From the NCBI RefSeq assembly GCF_014202475.1, contig NZ_JACHGV010000005.1:124001-188000 (forward strand): a stretch of DNA of 64,000 nt, written 5' to 3'. The position numbers and the translations under genes are program-made. How positions within the stretch are numbered: the first letter of the stretch is position 1; each line of letters opens with the position of its first letter. Source of the DNA: Streptomyces paradoxus. Its GTDB lineage: Bacteria > Actinomycetota > Actinomycetes > Streptomycetales > Streptomycetaceae. The notes below the pieces were generated by a model. The model was not told where the DNA came from, did not search any database, and saw only the letters and a program-made list of their open reading frames with translations. This document shows, piece by piece, positions 24,764 to 33,212 of this stretch.

Positions 24764-26152
24764 TCAGCCCCTCAGCGCGTCGAGCTGGTCCACGAACCAC
24801 TGGGCCGGCGGCAGTGCCGTCGCCGCCGCTGCCAGGCGCTTGCTGCGCTCGGCCCGTTCCTCCGGGCGCATCGACAGCGCCTCGTGCAGGGCCGTCGCCG
24901 TGCCCGTCACGTCGTAGGGGTTCACCGTGATCGCGTCCTCGCCCAGCTCCTCGTGCGCCCCGGCCTCCCGCGACAGGACCAGCGCGCAGCCCGCGTCGGA
25001 GACGACCGGGACCTCCTTGGCGACGAGGTTCATGCCGTCCCGGATGGGGTTGACGAGGGCCACGTCCGCCAGCCGGTACGCGGCCAGGGAACGGGCGAAG
25101 TCGTCCTTGACGTGCAGCACGACCGGCGTCCAGCCCGGCGTGCCGTACTCGGCGTTGATCTCGTCGGCGACGCGCTGCACCTCGGCCGTGTAGTCCCGGT
25201 ACACCGCGAGGTCCTGCCGCGAGGGGTAGGCGAACGCCACGTGCACCACCCGCTCGCGCCACTCGTCGTGGGTCTCCAGCAGGCGGCGGTAGGCCAGCAG
25301 GCCGCGCACGATGTTCTTGGACAGCTCGGTGCGGTCGACCCGGACGATGGTGCGGCGGCCCTCGCCGATCTCCTGCCGCAGCGCGGCCATCCGCTCCTCG
25401 ACGTCCGGCTCGTGCGCCCGCTTGCGCAGGAAGTCCGCGTCGGCGCCCAGCCCGTGCACCCCGACCCGCGTGCCCCCGAGCCCTCCGGCGAACCGCTCGG
25501 CGCACTCGGTGAACGCCTGCGCCCAGCGCTCGGTGAGGAAACCCAGCCGGTCAGCGCCGAGCATGCCGCGCAGCACCTGCCCGGCCACGTCGTCCGGCAG
25601 CATGCGGAAGTACTCGGGCGGCGCCCACGGCGTGTGCGAGAAGTGCCCGATGCGCAGGTCGGGCCGCAGCTCGCGGAGCATGCCCGGCACCAGCGTCAGG
25701 TGGTAGTCCTGCACCACCACCGCCGCACCCTGCGCCGCCTCCTCGGCCAGCGCCTCGGCGAACGCCCGGTTGTACGCCTCGTAGGACGCCCACTGCCGGC
25801 GGAACTCCGCGTCGAAGACCGGCTCCAGGGGTGTCTGGTAGAGCATGTGGTGCACGAACCACAGGACCGAGTTGGCGATGCCGTTGTACGCGTCGGCGTG
25901 CATGCCGGCCGGGATGTCCAGCATCCGCACGCCGTCTTCACCGGCCCCGCGCCGGACCGCCTCCCGGTCGCCGTCGGACAGCGCCGAGCACACCCACAGC
26001 GCGTCCGCGTCCGAGCCGATCGCGGAGAGGCCGGAGACCAGCCCGCCGCCGCCCCGTTTGGCGTCCAGCGAACCGTCCTCACTCACCGTGTAGGAGACCG
26101 GGCCCCGGTTGGAGGCCACCAGCACCCGTGCAGCACCGTACGTTGAAGCCAT
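24764..26152 (-). CDS. otsA: Trehalose-6-phosphate synthase (GT20)
   Basis: The 462-residue protein has the GT20 landmarks: VLVASNRGPVSYT near the N-terminus, WFVHHMLYQTPLEP, QDYHLTLVPGMLRELRPDL, IGHFSHTPWAPPEYFRMLP, the sugar-donor motif VALVNPIRDGMNLVAKEVPV and the C-terminal ALVLSREAGAHEELGEDAI. It makes trehalose-6-phosphate from a nucleotide-glucose and glucose-6-P. ATG 26152 was chosen for the TTGAGG upstream; ATG 26161 would add three residues. It precedes otsB by 6 bp and follows gpgS by 73 bp, all on one strand. Confidence 0.92.
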   Translation of the reverse strand: MASTYGAARVLVASNRGPVSYTVSEDGSLDAKRGGGGLVSGLSAIGSDADALWVCSALSDGDREAVRRGAGEDGVRMLDIPAGMHADAYNGIANSVLWFVHHMLYQTPLEPVFDAEFRRQWASYEAYNRAFAEALAEEAAQGAAVVVQDYHLTLVPGMLRELRPDLRIGHFSHTPWAPPEYFRMLPDDVAGQVLRGMLGADRLGFLTERWAQAFTECAERFAGGLGGTRVGVHGLGADADFLRKRAHEPDVEERMAALRQEIGEGRRTIVRVDRTELSKNIVRGLLAYRRLLETHDEWRERVVHVAFAYPSRQDLAVYRDYTAEVQRVADEINAEYGTPGWTPVVLHVKDDFARSLAAYRLADVALVNPIRDGMNLVAKEVPVVSDAGCALVLSREAGAHEELGEDAITVNPYDVTGTATALHEALSMRPEERAERSKRLAAAATALPPAQWFVDQLDALRG

Positions 26153-26225
26153 AAGCCTCAACCTAGCCCGGCCCGTAAACGCTCAAACGTACGGATCTGC
26201 CGTGCCCGGCCGAAAACGGCCCCGG

Positions 26226-27170
26226 TCAGGCCGCTTTCCGCGCCTGGTACTCGGCGATCTCCACCATCGGCGGACGCTCCTCGGTGTCCACGGAGTACGT
26301 GCGCGGCTCGAAGCCGTCCTCCCCCCGCTCGAACTGGGTCAGGGACGGCCGGACCAGATGCCCTCGCGCCAGCCGCAGCTGGGCCGTGCGGTAGATCGCG
26401 GCGGCCATCCGGCCGAGCGCCTGCCCGTCCTGGTGCCGGTGCTTGCGCACCCCGACGTCCACCTGGGCGAGGGCGCCCAGGCCCGACAGGTGCAGGGCGT
26501 CGACCAGCATCCCCAGCTCCACGCCGTAGCCGACGGGGAACGGCAGCTGCTCCAGCAGCGAGCGGCGGGCCGCGTACTCGCCGCCGAGCGGCTGAACGAA
26601 GCCGGCCAGCTGCGGCCAGTGCATGTTGAGCAGCGGCCTGGCCATCAGCTCGGTGACCCGGCCGCCCTGCCCGGCGGCACCGGAGAGCGGCCGGTCGTAC
26701 ATGGCCTTCACCAGGTCCACGTCCGGCTCCGTGAGCAGCGGGCCCACGATCCCGGAGACGAAGTCGGACGAGAAGTCCCTCAGGTCCGCGTCGACGAAGC
26801 AGACGATGTCCCCGTGGGTGGCGAGCAGCGAGCGCCACAGCACCTCGCCCTTGCCGGGCACGGCGGGCAGGCGCGGGAGTATGCCGTCCCGGTGCACCAC
26901 CCGGGCGCCCGCGGCGGCGGCCACCTCGGAGGTGCGGTCGGTCGAGCCGGAGTCCACGACGACCAGCTCGTCGACGAGCGGGACCTGCCGCATCAGGTCG
27001 TGGCGGATGACGGCGACGATGTCGCCGACGGTCGCCTCCTCGTTGAGGGCGGGCAGCACGACGCTGACCGTCTGGCCCGTGCGCTGCTTGGCGGCCAGGA
27101 TCTGGTGGAGCGGGCGATCGTTCGCGGACCAGGAACGGGTGCTCAGCCAGCGCTCGACTTCTTCCAGCAC
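26226..27170 (-). CDS. gpgS: Glucosyl-3-phosphoglycerate synthase (GT81)
   Basis: The 314-residue GT-A protein has VSVVLPALNEEATVGDIVAV, DELVVVDSGSTDRTSEVAA, GKGEVLWRSLLATHGDIVCF, the DxD metal site VDADLRDF and the acceptor-loop QPLGGEYAARR with GYGVELGMLVD. This pattern is GpgS of the GT81 family, which makes glucosyl-3-phosphoglycerate, precursor of glucosylglycerate and, in mycobacteria, methylglucose polysaccharides. It is first in a likely gpgS-otsA-otsB unit, suggesting a compatible-solute operon. No phosphatase GpgP is next to it. Confidence 0.88.
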   Translation of the reverse strand: MLEEVERWLSTRSWSANDRPLHQILAAKQRTGQTVSVVLPALNEEATVGDIVAVIRHDLMRQVPLVDELVVVDSGSTDRTSEVAAAAGARVVHRDGILPRLPAVPGKGEVLWRSLLATHGDIVCFVDADLRDFSSDFVSGIVGPLLTEPDVDLVKAMYDRPLSGAAGQGGRVTELMARPLLNMHWPQLAGFVQPLGGEYAARRSLLEQLPFPVGYGVELGMLVDALHLSGLGALAQVDVGVRKHRHQDGQALGRMAAAIYRTAQLRLARGHLVRPSLTQFERGEDGFEPRTYSVDTEERPPMVEIAEYQARKAA

Positions 27171-27327
27171 CGTGGCGGCTCCTCTGCGTTCTCCAGGCGG
27201 GACAGACTGTGATCCATCTCGCGGTTCGGACGACTATCTCAACTGTCCTGGTCGTCGGTTACAGTCTTGAACAAGGCGGATGACCATCGCATGTCCGGGG
27301 TCACCCGCCGCCCACAACCACATACAG
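27171..27327. promoter_or_regulatory. Divergent intergenic region between gpgS and thrC
   Basis: This 157-bp stretch must hold the promoters of gpgS (left) and thrC (right). It contains ACAGTCTTGAAC at about 27261-27272, but I cannot assign a -35/-10 pair with confidence. Confidence 0.4.
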
Positions 27328-27480
27328 CTCATCCAGAGGGGCAGAGGGAAACGGCCCGATGAAGCCCCGGCAACCCTCCAGTCGGTACTCGTAGGTCACT
27401 GTCGACCACATGCGCGAGGCTCCCGGCTCGGGAAGGTGCCAAATCCGTCTCACGGCGAGATGCGTCGTGAGGAAGATGAG
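27328..27480 (+). ncRNA. SAM-I (S-box) riboswitch in the thrC leader
   Basis: The leader matches the S-box core. The P1 strand CTCATC (27328-27333) pairs with GATGAG (27475-27480). Next come AGAGGGGCAGAGGG, the highly conserved CGGCCCGATGAAGCCCCGGC AACC block (27352-27374), and the right-hand GGAAGGTGCCAAATCC (27431-27446). These are the residues that bind S-adenosylmethionine in the family. The ATG of thrC follows 20 nt after P1 with AAAGGG between. No terminator hairpin with T run is visible, so control of translation is more likely than attenuation. Confidence 0.88.
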
Positions 27481-27500
27481 GAGAAAGGGCCTCGCCTCAC

Positions 27501-28787
27501 ATGGCTGTGCAGACTGTTGCAAGCACCACTGACTCCACCGTAGACCTCGGTCCCGCCGCAGCGCTGAGCTGCCGCGAGTGCGGTCACCGCGTGCCCCTCG
27601 GACCGGTCTTCGCGTGCGAGGAGTGTTTCGGCCCGCTGGAGATCGCCTACGACTTCTCGGCCTACGACACCGAGGAGCTCCGCAAGCGGATCGAAGCGGG
27701 CCCCGCGAACATCTGGCGCTACGCCCCGCTGCTGCCCGTCCCGGCCGACGTGGCGGACAAGCCGAACATCAACCCCGGCTGGACCAAGCTCGTCAAGGCC
27801 GACAACCTGGCCCGCGAGCTGGGTGTCGACGCCGGCAAGCTGTTCGTCAAGGACGACTCCGGCAACCCGACGCACTCCTTCAAGGACCGTGTCGTCGCCC
27901 AGGCCCTGGAGGCCGCCCGCGCCTTCGGCTTCACCACGCTCTCCTGCTCCTCCACCGGAAACCTCGCCGGTGCGGTGGGTGCCGCCGCGGCCCGCGCCGG
28001 CTTCCGCTCCTGCGTGTTCATCCCGCACGACCTGGAGCAGGGCAAGGTCGTCATGGCCGCGGTATACGGCGGCGAGCTCGTCGGCATCGAGGGCAACTAC
28101 GACGACGTGAACCGCTTCTGCTCCGAGCTGATCGGCGACCCGGCCGGTGAGGGCTGGGGCTTCGTCAACGTCAACCTGCGGCCGTACTACGCGGAGGGTT
28201 CCAAGACCCTCGCGTACGAGATCTGCGAGCAGCTTGGCTGGCAGCTGCCGGACCAGCTGGTCGTCCCGATCGCCTCCGGCTCGCAGCTCACGAAGATCGA
28301 CAAGGGTCTGCAGGAGCTGATCAAGCTCGGGCTGGTCGAGGACAAGCCGTACAAGATCTTCGGTGCGCAGGCCGAGGGCTGCTCGCCGGTGTCGACGGCG
28401 TACAAGGCCGGCCACGACGTGGTCCGGCCGCAGAAGCCGGACACCATCGCCAAGTCCCTCGCCATCGGCAACCCGGCGGACGGCCCCTACGTGCTGGACA
28501 TCGCGCGGCGGACCGGCGGTGCGGTGGAGGACGTGAACGACGAGCAGATCGTCGACGCGATCAAGGTTCTCGCGCGGACCGAGGGGATCTTTGCGGAGAC
28601 CGCCGGTGGTGTGACGGTGGGTGTGACGCGCAAGTTGATCGAGAACGGGGTGCTCGACCCGTCGTTGACGACCGTGGTGCTGAACACGGGGGACGGGCTG
28701 AAGACGCTGGATGCGGTGGCCGGGACCGGGCTGACCGCGACGATTCGTCCCAACCTCGATTCGTTCCGTGAGGCTGGGCTCGTCTGA
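27501..28787 (+). CDS. thrC: Threonine synthase
   Basis: The 428-residue PLP enzyme has a short N-terminal Cys motif (LSCRECGHRVPLGPVFACEECF), the PLP-binding Lys in THSFKDRVV (Lys128), and the glycine loops CSSTGNLAGAVG and SGSQLTKID. It converts O-phosphohomoserine to threonine, the last step of the pathway. The ATG at 27501 has AAAGGG upstream and follows a SAM-I riboswitch, an unusual regulator for this gene. Downstream on the same strand is a CysO-like sulfur-carrier gene, 85 bp away and separated by a dispersed repeat. Confidence 0.94.
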   Translation: MAVQTVASTTDSTVDLGPAAALSCRECGHRVPLGPVFACEECFGPLEIAYDFSAYDTEELRKRIEAGPANIWRYAPLLPVPADVADKPNINPGWTKLVKADNLARELGVDAGKLFVKDDSGNPTHSFKDRVVAQALEAARAFGFTTLSCSSTGNLAGAVGAAAARAGFRSCVFIPHDLEQGKVVMAAVYGGELVGIEGNYDDVNRFCSELIGDPAGEGWGFVNVNLRPYYAEGSKTLAYEICEQLGWQLPDQLVVPIASGSQLTKIDKGLQELIKLGLVEDKPYKIFGAQAEGCSPVSTAYKAGHDVVRPQKPDTIAKSLAIGNPADGPYVLDIARRTGGAVEDVNDEQIVDAIKVLARTEGIFAETAGGVTVGVTRKLIENGVLDPSLTTVVLNTGDGLKTLDAVAGTGLTATIRPNLDSFREAGLV

Positions 28788-28793
28788 TCGTTG

Positions 28794-28842
28794 TCGGCTG
28801 CGGGCCTGTGGGGGCTGGTCGCGCAGTTCCCCGCGCCCCTAG
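28794..28842 (-). repeat. Dispersed repeat copy between thrC and the sulfur-carrier gene
   Basis: It contains GGTCGCGCAGTTCCCCGCGC and the CCCCT end, the same core as the copies at 1198 (inverted) and 21151. Confidence 0.75.
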
Positions 28843-28872
28843 GTATCTCGCCCAACCGGAGGTTTTGAAGTC

Positions 28873-29148
28873 ATGAGCGTCACCGTTCGGATCCCCACCA
28901 TCCTGCGTACCTACACCGGCGGGCAGGCCGAGGTCGCCGCCGAGGGCGCGAACCTCGGTGAGGTCATCGCCGATCTGGAGAAGAACCACACCGGGATCGC
29001 CGCCCGGGTGCTCGACGACCAGGGCAAGCTGCGCCGGTTCGTCAACGTGTACGTGAACGACGACGACGTGCGGTTCGAGCAGGGGCTGGAGACGGCGACG
29101 CCGGACGGTGCCGGTGTGTCGATCATTCCCGCCGTCGCCGGTGGCTGA
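28873..29148 (+). CDS. MoaD/ThiS-family sulfur carrier, CysO-like
   Basis: The 91-residue protein has a beta-grasp pattern (VTVRIPTILRTYTGGQAEV, NLGEVIADLEKNHTG, RRFVNVYVNDDDVRF) and ends in Gly-Gly (IIPAVAGG), the tail that is adenylated and thiocarboxylated in sulfur carriers. It resembles mycobacterial CysO, which feeds O-phosphoserine-dependent cysteine synthesis. The CysM and Mec partners seen beside it in mycobacteria are absent here. ATG 28873 is preceded by GGAGG at 28858-28862. It lies downstream of thrC, which also uses a phosphorylated amino acid. Confidence 0.85.
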   Translation: MSVTVRIPTILRTYTGGQAEVAAEGANLGEVIADLEKNHTGIAARVLDDQGKLRRFVNVYVNDDDVRFEQGLETATPDGAGVSIIPAVAGG

Positions 29149-29594
29149 ACCGGTCGCCCGGCCCGATTGTTACCTTCGGTAACGACGATTACCGAGAGTT
29201 CATCGAATTGCCCCCTCCGTGAGAGAAGCGGAGGGGGCAATTCTGCGTGGTTGAGCGGGGTACAGTTGGGGAACGCGATACCGATCCCCTGATCGGAACC
29301 CTGAATTCCTGCCGCGAGTCCGACAAGATGTAGCCAAAGTGTGCACGTCTTTCGCGGCTTTTGTTCCTTTTGTGTGGCCCGACTTGCCCTGAATTCGGGC
29401 GAATTCTCCCCACATTCCGGACCCTGCGCGTCCAGAATTCTCGTCCGATTGACCTGTTGCAGACGGCAGTTGGACAGATACATTCAGCCGCGGTCGACGC
29501 GTTCCGGCGCACGCCCCCAACCGTGGGGGGTGAGGTCTGACCCGGGTCCGCGAAGTGTGGATCTGTGCAAGGGCCAGTAATAGGGGAGTTAGGC
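29149..29594. other. 446-bp intergenic stretch: terminator plus long AT-richer leader of the cold-shock gene
   Basis: No gene is visible. Near the left end are a short hairpin GTTACCTTCGGTAAC (29168-29182) and a strong terminator (29205-29243). From about 29320 the GC content falls well below the surroundings. This part probably carries the promoter and a structured 5' untranslated leader, as is usual for cold-shock genes. I could not assign a convincing -35/-10 pair. Confidence 0.55.
29205..29243. terminator. Terminator after the sulfur-carrier gene
   Basis: Perfect 15-bp arms (29205-29219 and 29229-29243) with a 9-nt loop and TTC at the 3' side. Confidence 0.88.
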
Positions 29595-29798
29595 ATGGCT
29601 CAGGGCACCGTCAAGTGGTTCAACGCGGAGAAGGGGTACGGCTTCATCGCGGTCGACGGTGGTGCGGATGTTTTCGTCCACTACAGCGCGATTCAGATGG
29701 ACGGCTACCGCACCCTTGAAGAGGGCCAGCGGGTCGAGTTCGAGATCTCGCAGGGCCAGAAGGGACCGCAGGCCGACATGGTTCGCGTCTCTGCCTGA
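29595..29798 (+). CDS. Cold-shock protein, CspA family
   Basis: The 67-residue single-domain protein has the nucleic-acid-binding motifs [20 protein letters not shown] (RNP1) and [10 protein letters not shown] (RNP2), as in Streptomyces ScoF-type proteins. It binds single-stranded RNA/DNA as a chaperone. ATG 29595 has AGGGGAG at 29583-29589; a longer frame from 29565 has no homology at its start. A long AT-richer leader precedes it and a terminator follows. A second, longer cold-shock protein is at 60173. Confidence 0.95.
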   Translation: MAQGTVKWFNAEKGYGFIAVDGGADVFVHYSAIQMDGYRTLEEGQRVEFEISQGQKGPQADMVRVSA

Positions 29799-29838
29799 AC
29801 GCGCACCACGACCAACGCTCAAGCGACCGGTCTTCTCA

Positions 29839-29873
29839 GAAGGGCCCGTACCCCCCGGGGTGCGGGCCCTTCC
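29839..29873. terminator. Terminator after the cold-shock gene
   Basis: GAAGGGCCCGTACCCC pairs with GGGGTGCGGGCCCTTC (one G-U) around a 2-nt centre. It lies 41 bp past the stop. Confidence 0.8.
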
Positions 29874-29875
29874 GC

Positions 29876-29935
29876 GTGTTCGAAGGGTCCGCCGGCCGGT
29901 GTTCGAAGGGCCCGCCGGCCGGTGTTCGCGGGCGG
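29876..29935. repeat. Short tandem repeat, 23-bp unit, about 2.5 copies
   Basis: The 23-bp unit that starts GTGTTCGAAGGG and ends CCGGCCG occupies 29876-29898 and 29899-29921 with one difference, then a partial third copy. Each unit contains the palindrome TTCGAA. It separates the cold-shock terminator from the groEL promoter. Confidence 0.7.
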
Positions 29936-29965
29936 CTGACGCCCCCGCCCGATCCCCGGGAGGCG

Positions 29966-29992
29966 CTTGCACTCGCAGGGGTCGAGTGCTAA
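29966..29992. promoter_or_regulatory. CIRCE operator 1 (HrcA site)
   Basis: CTTGCACTC-N9-GAGTGCTAA matches CIRCE (TTAGCACTC-N9-GAGTGCTAA) at 16 of 18 arm positions. Confidence 0.85.
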
Positions 29993-29995
29993 TCA
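29967..29995 (+). promoter_or_regulatory. Candidate groEL promoter
   Basis: A -35 TTGCAC (29967-29972) and a -10 TAATCA (29990-29995) are separated by 17 nt and lie within CIRCE 1, so HrcA binding would block polymerase. Confidence 0.6.
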
Positions 29996-30000
29996 TTGCG

Positions 30001-30027
30001 TTAGCACTCTGAAGGTGAGAGTGACAA
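30001..30027. promoter_or_regulatory. CIRCE operator 2 (HrcA site)
   Basis: TTAGCACTC-N9-GAGTGACAA matches CIRCE at 16 of 18 arm positions. It starts 8 bp after CIRCE 1. Confidence 0.85.
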
Positions 30028-30123
30028 CGTAAGGACCGGGTCGGTGAGGCCCGCAGGCCAGGTGGGAAGGAACCACAAGGCTGGCGAGCCGTCCGTCGCG
30101 GGCGCGGGCGCGGTCCGAAGTAA

Positions 30124-31776
<1,653 letters not shown>

Positions 31777-31801
31777 TCGACCCGGTCGATCAACGTCCTT
31801 T

Positions 31802-31845
31802 CCGAGGGCGGCACTTCCTGTTCCGGCAGGGGGTGCCGCCCTCGG
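31802..31845 (+). terminator. groEL terminator
   Basis: Perfect 13-bp outer arms (31802-31814 and 31833-31845) enclose a smaller inner stem. Confidence 0.8.
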
Positions 31846-31962
31846 GCGTGTCCGGGTGCGTTGCGGGGTGAGTGCGGAGCGCGTGTCCGGGATCACAGCG
31901 GGGGTGGGATGGCCCTGACGGGACCGGATGGTTGAAGGTTAGGTCGTCCCATGCGTATGCAC

Positions 31963-31976
31963 ATACCCCCCGGTAT
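31963..31976. promoter_or_regulatory. Candidate CsoR-family-like operator
   Basis: ATACCCCCCGGTAT has 5-bp arms around a C tract, the general look of CsoR/CstR-type operators. It lies 18 bp before the oxidoreductase start. The match is short. Confidence 0.3.
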
Positions 31977-31994
31977 CCGAAAGTGAGCCCCCAC

Positions 31995-33125
31995 GTGACT
32001 GTCGCCGCCTCCGCCTCCCGCGCCGCCGAAATCCTGTCCCGGCCCGTATCGCTGGGCGGCCTGACCGTTCCGAACCGGATCGCGATGGCGCCGATGACCC
32101 GCATGTTCTCCCCGGGCGGCGTGCCCGGCGAGGACGTCGTGTCGTACTACGCGCGCCGCGCCGCCGCCGGAGTCGGCCTGATCGTCACCGAGGGCACCTA
32201 CGTCGGCCACGAGTCGGCCGGGCAGAGCGACCGCGTGCCGCGGTTCCACGGCGAGGAGCAGCTCGCGGGCTGGGCGAAGGTCGCCGAGGCGGTGCACGCC
32301 GCGGGCGGCACCATCGTGCCGCAGCTCTGGCACATCGGCATGGTCCGCAACCAGGGCGAGCCGCCCGTCGCCGATGCCCCGGCCGTCGGCCCCTCCGGGC
32401 TGCGCCTCGGCGCGACCGAGCCCACCGGCAAGGCCATGACCCAGGCCGACATCGACGCCGTCATCGGCGCGTTCGCCGAGGCCGCTGCCGCCGCCGAGCG
32501 CATCGGCTTCGACGGCGTGGAGCTCCACGGCGCCCACGGCTACCTGCTCGACCAGTTCCTGTGGGAGGGCACCAACCGCCGCACCGACGCCTACGGCGGC
32601 GACCGGGTCGCCCGCGCCAAGCTCTCGGAGGAGATCGTCGCGGCCGTCCGCGAGACCGTCTCCGCCGACTTCCCCATCATCTTCCGCTACTCCCAGTGGA
32701 AGCAGGAGGCCTACCGCGCCCGCCTCGCCGAGACCCCGGAGGAGCTGGAGTCCATCCTGACGCCGCTCGCCGCCGCCGGAGTCGACGCCTTCCACGCCTC
32801 CACCCGCCGCTACTGGGTCCCCGAGTTCGAGGACTCCGACCTCAACCTGGCCGGCTGGACCAAGAAGCTCACCGGCAAGCCCGCCATCACCGTCGGCTCG
32901 GTCGGTCTGGACGGTGGCGACTTCCTCAAGTCCTTCCAGGGCGAGGGCGCCGAGGTCGGCGACCTCGACAACCTCCTCGACCGCTTCGAGCGCGACGAGT
33001 TCGACATGGTCGCCGTCGGCCGCGCCCTGCTCCAGGACCCGCAGTGGGCCCGCAAGGTCCTCGACGGGCGCTTCGACGAGCTGGCCCCCTACGACGCTGC
33101 GGCGGCGCTGAAGACGCTCAGCTGA
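31995..33125 (+). CDS. NADH:flavin oxidoreductase, Old Yellow Enzyme family
   Basis: The 376-residue protein has the OYE TIM-barrel landmarks: LGGLTVPNRIAMAPMTRMFS, GLIVTEGTYVGHESA, VPQLWHIGMVR, VELHGAHGYLLDQFLWEGTN RRTD with the catalytic His/Asn pair, and the phosphate loop FDMVAVGRALLQDPQW. It reduces activated double bonds using FMN and NAD(P)H; the natural substrate is unknown. GTG 31995 is used because homologues begin near TVAASASRA; GTG 31983 is an alternative, and no clear ribosome site is seen. It stands alone after groEL. Confidence 0.88.
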   Translation: MTVAASASRAAEILSRPVSLGGLTVPNRIAMAPMTRMFSPGGVPGEDVVSYYARRAAAGVGLIVTEGTYVGHESAGQSDRVPRFHGEEQLAGWAKVAEAVHAAGGTIVPQLWHIGMVRNQGEPPVADAPAVGPSGLRLGATEPTGKAMTQADIDAVIGAFAEAAAAAERIGFDGVELHGAHGYLLDQFLWEGTNRRTDAYGGDRVARAKLSEEIVAAVRETVSADFPIIFRYSQWKQEAYRARLAETPEELESILTPLAAAGVDAFHASTRRYWVPEFEDSDLNLAGWTKKLTGKPAITVGSVGLDGGDFLKSFQGEGAEVGDLDNLLDRFERDEFDMVAVGRALLQDPQWARKVLDGRFDELAPYDAAAALKTLS

Positions 33126-33212
33126 ACCGGCACCTGTGACTCTGGATCTCCTTGCGTCAGTCAAGGACACTGGCTGAACGCTTGTTCACCGGCACCTTGT
33201 GAGGAGATCCAG

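Noticed and set aside
24236-26146. A 636-codon plus-strand frame antisense to otsA and otsB
   Set aside because: It is the complement shadow of two well-supported enzymes.
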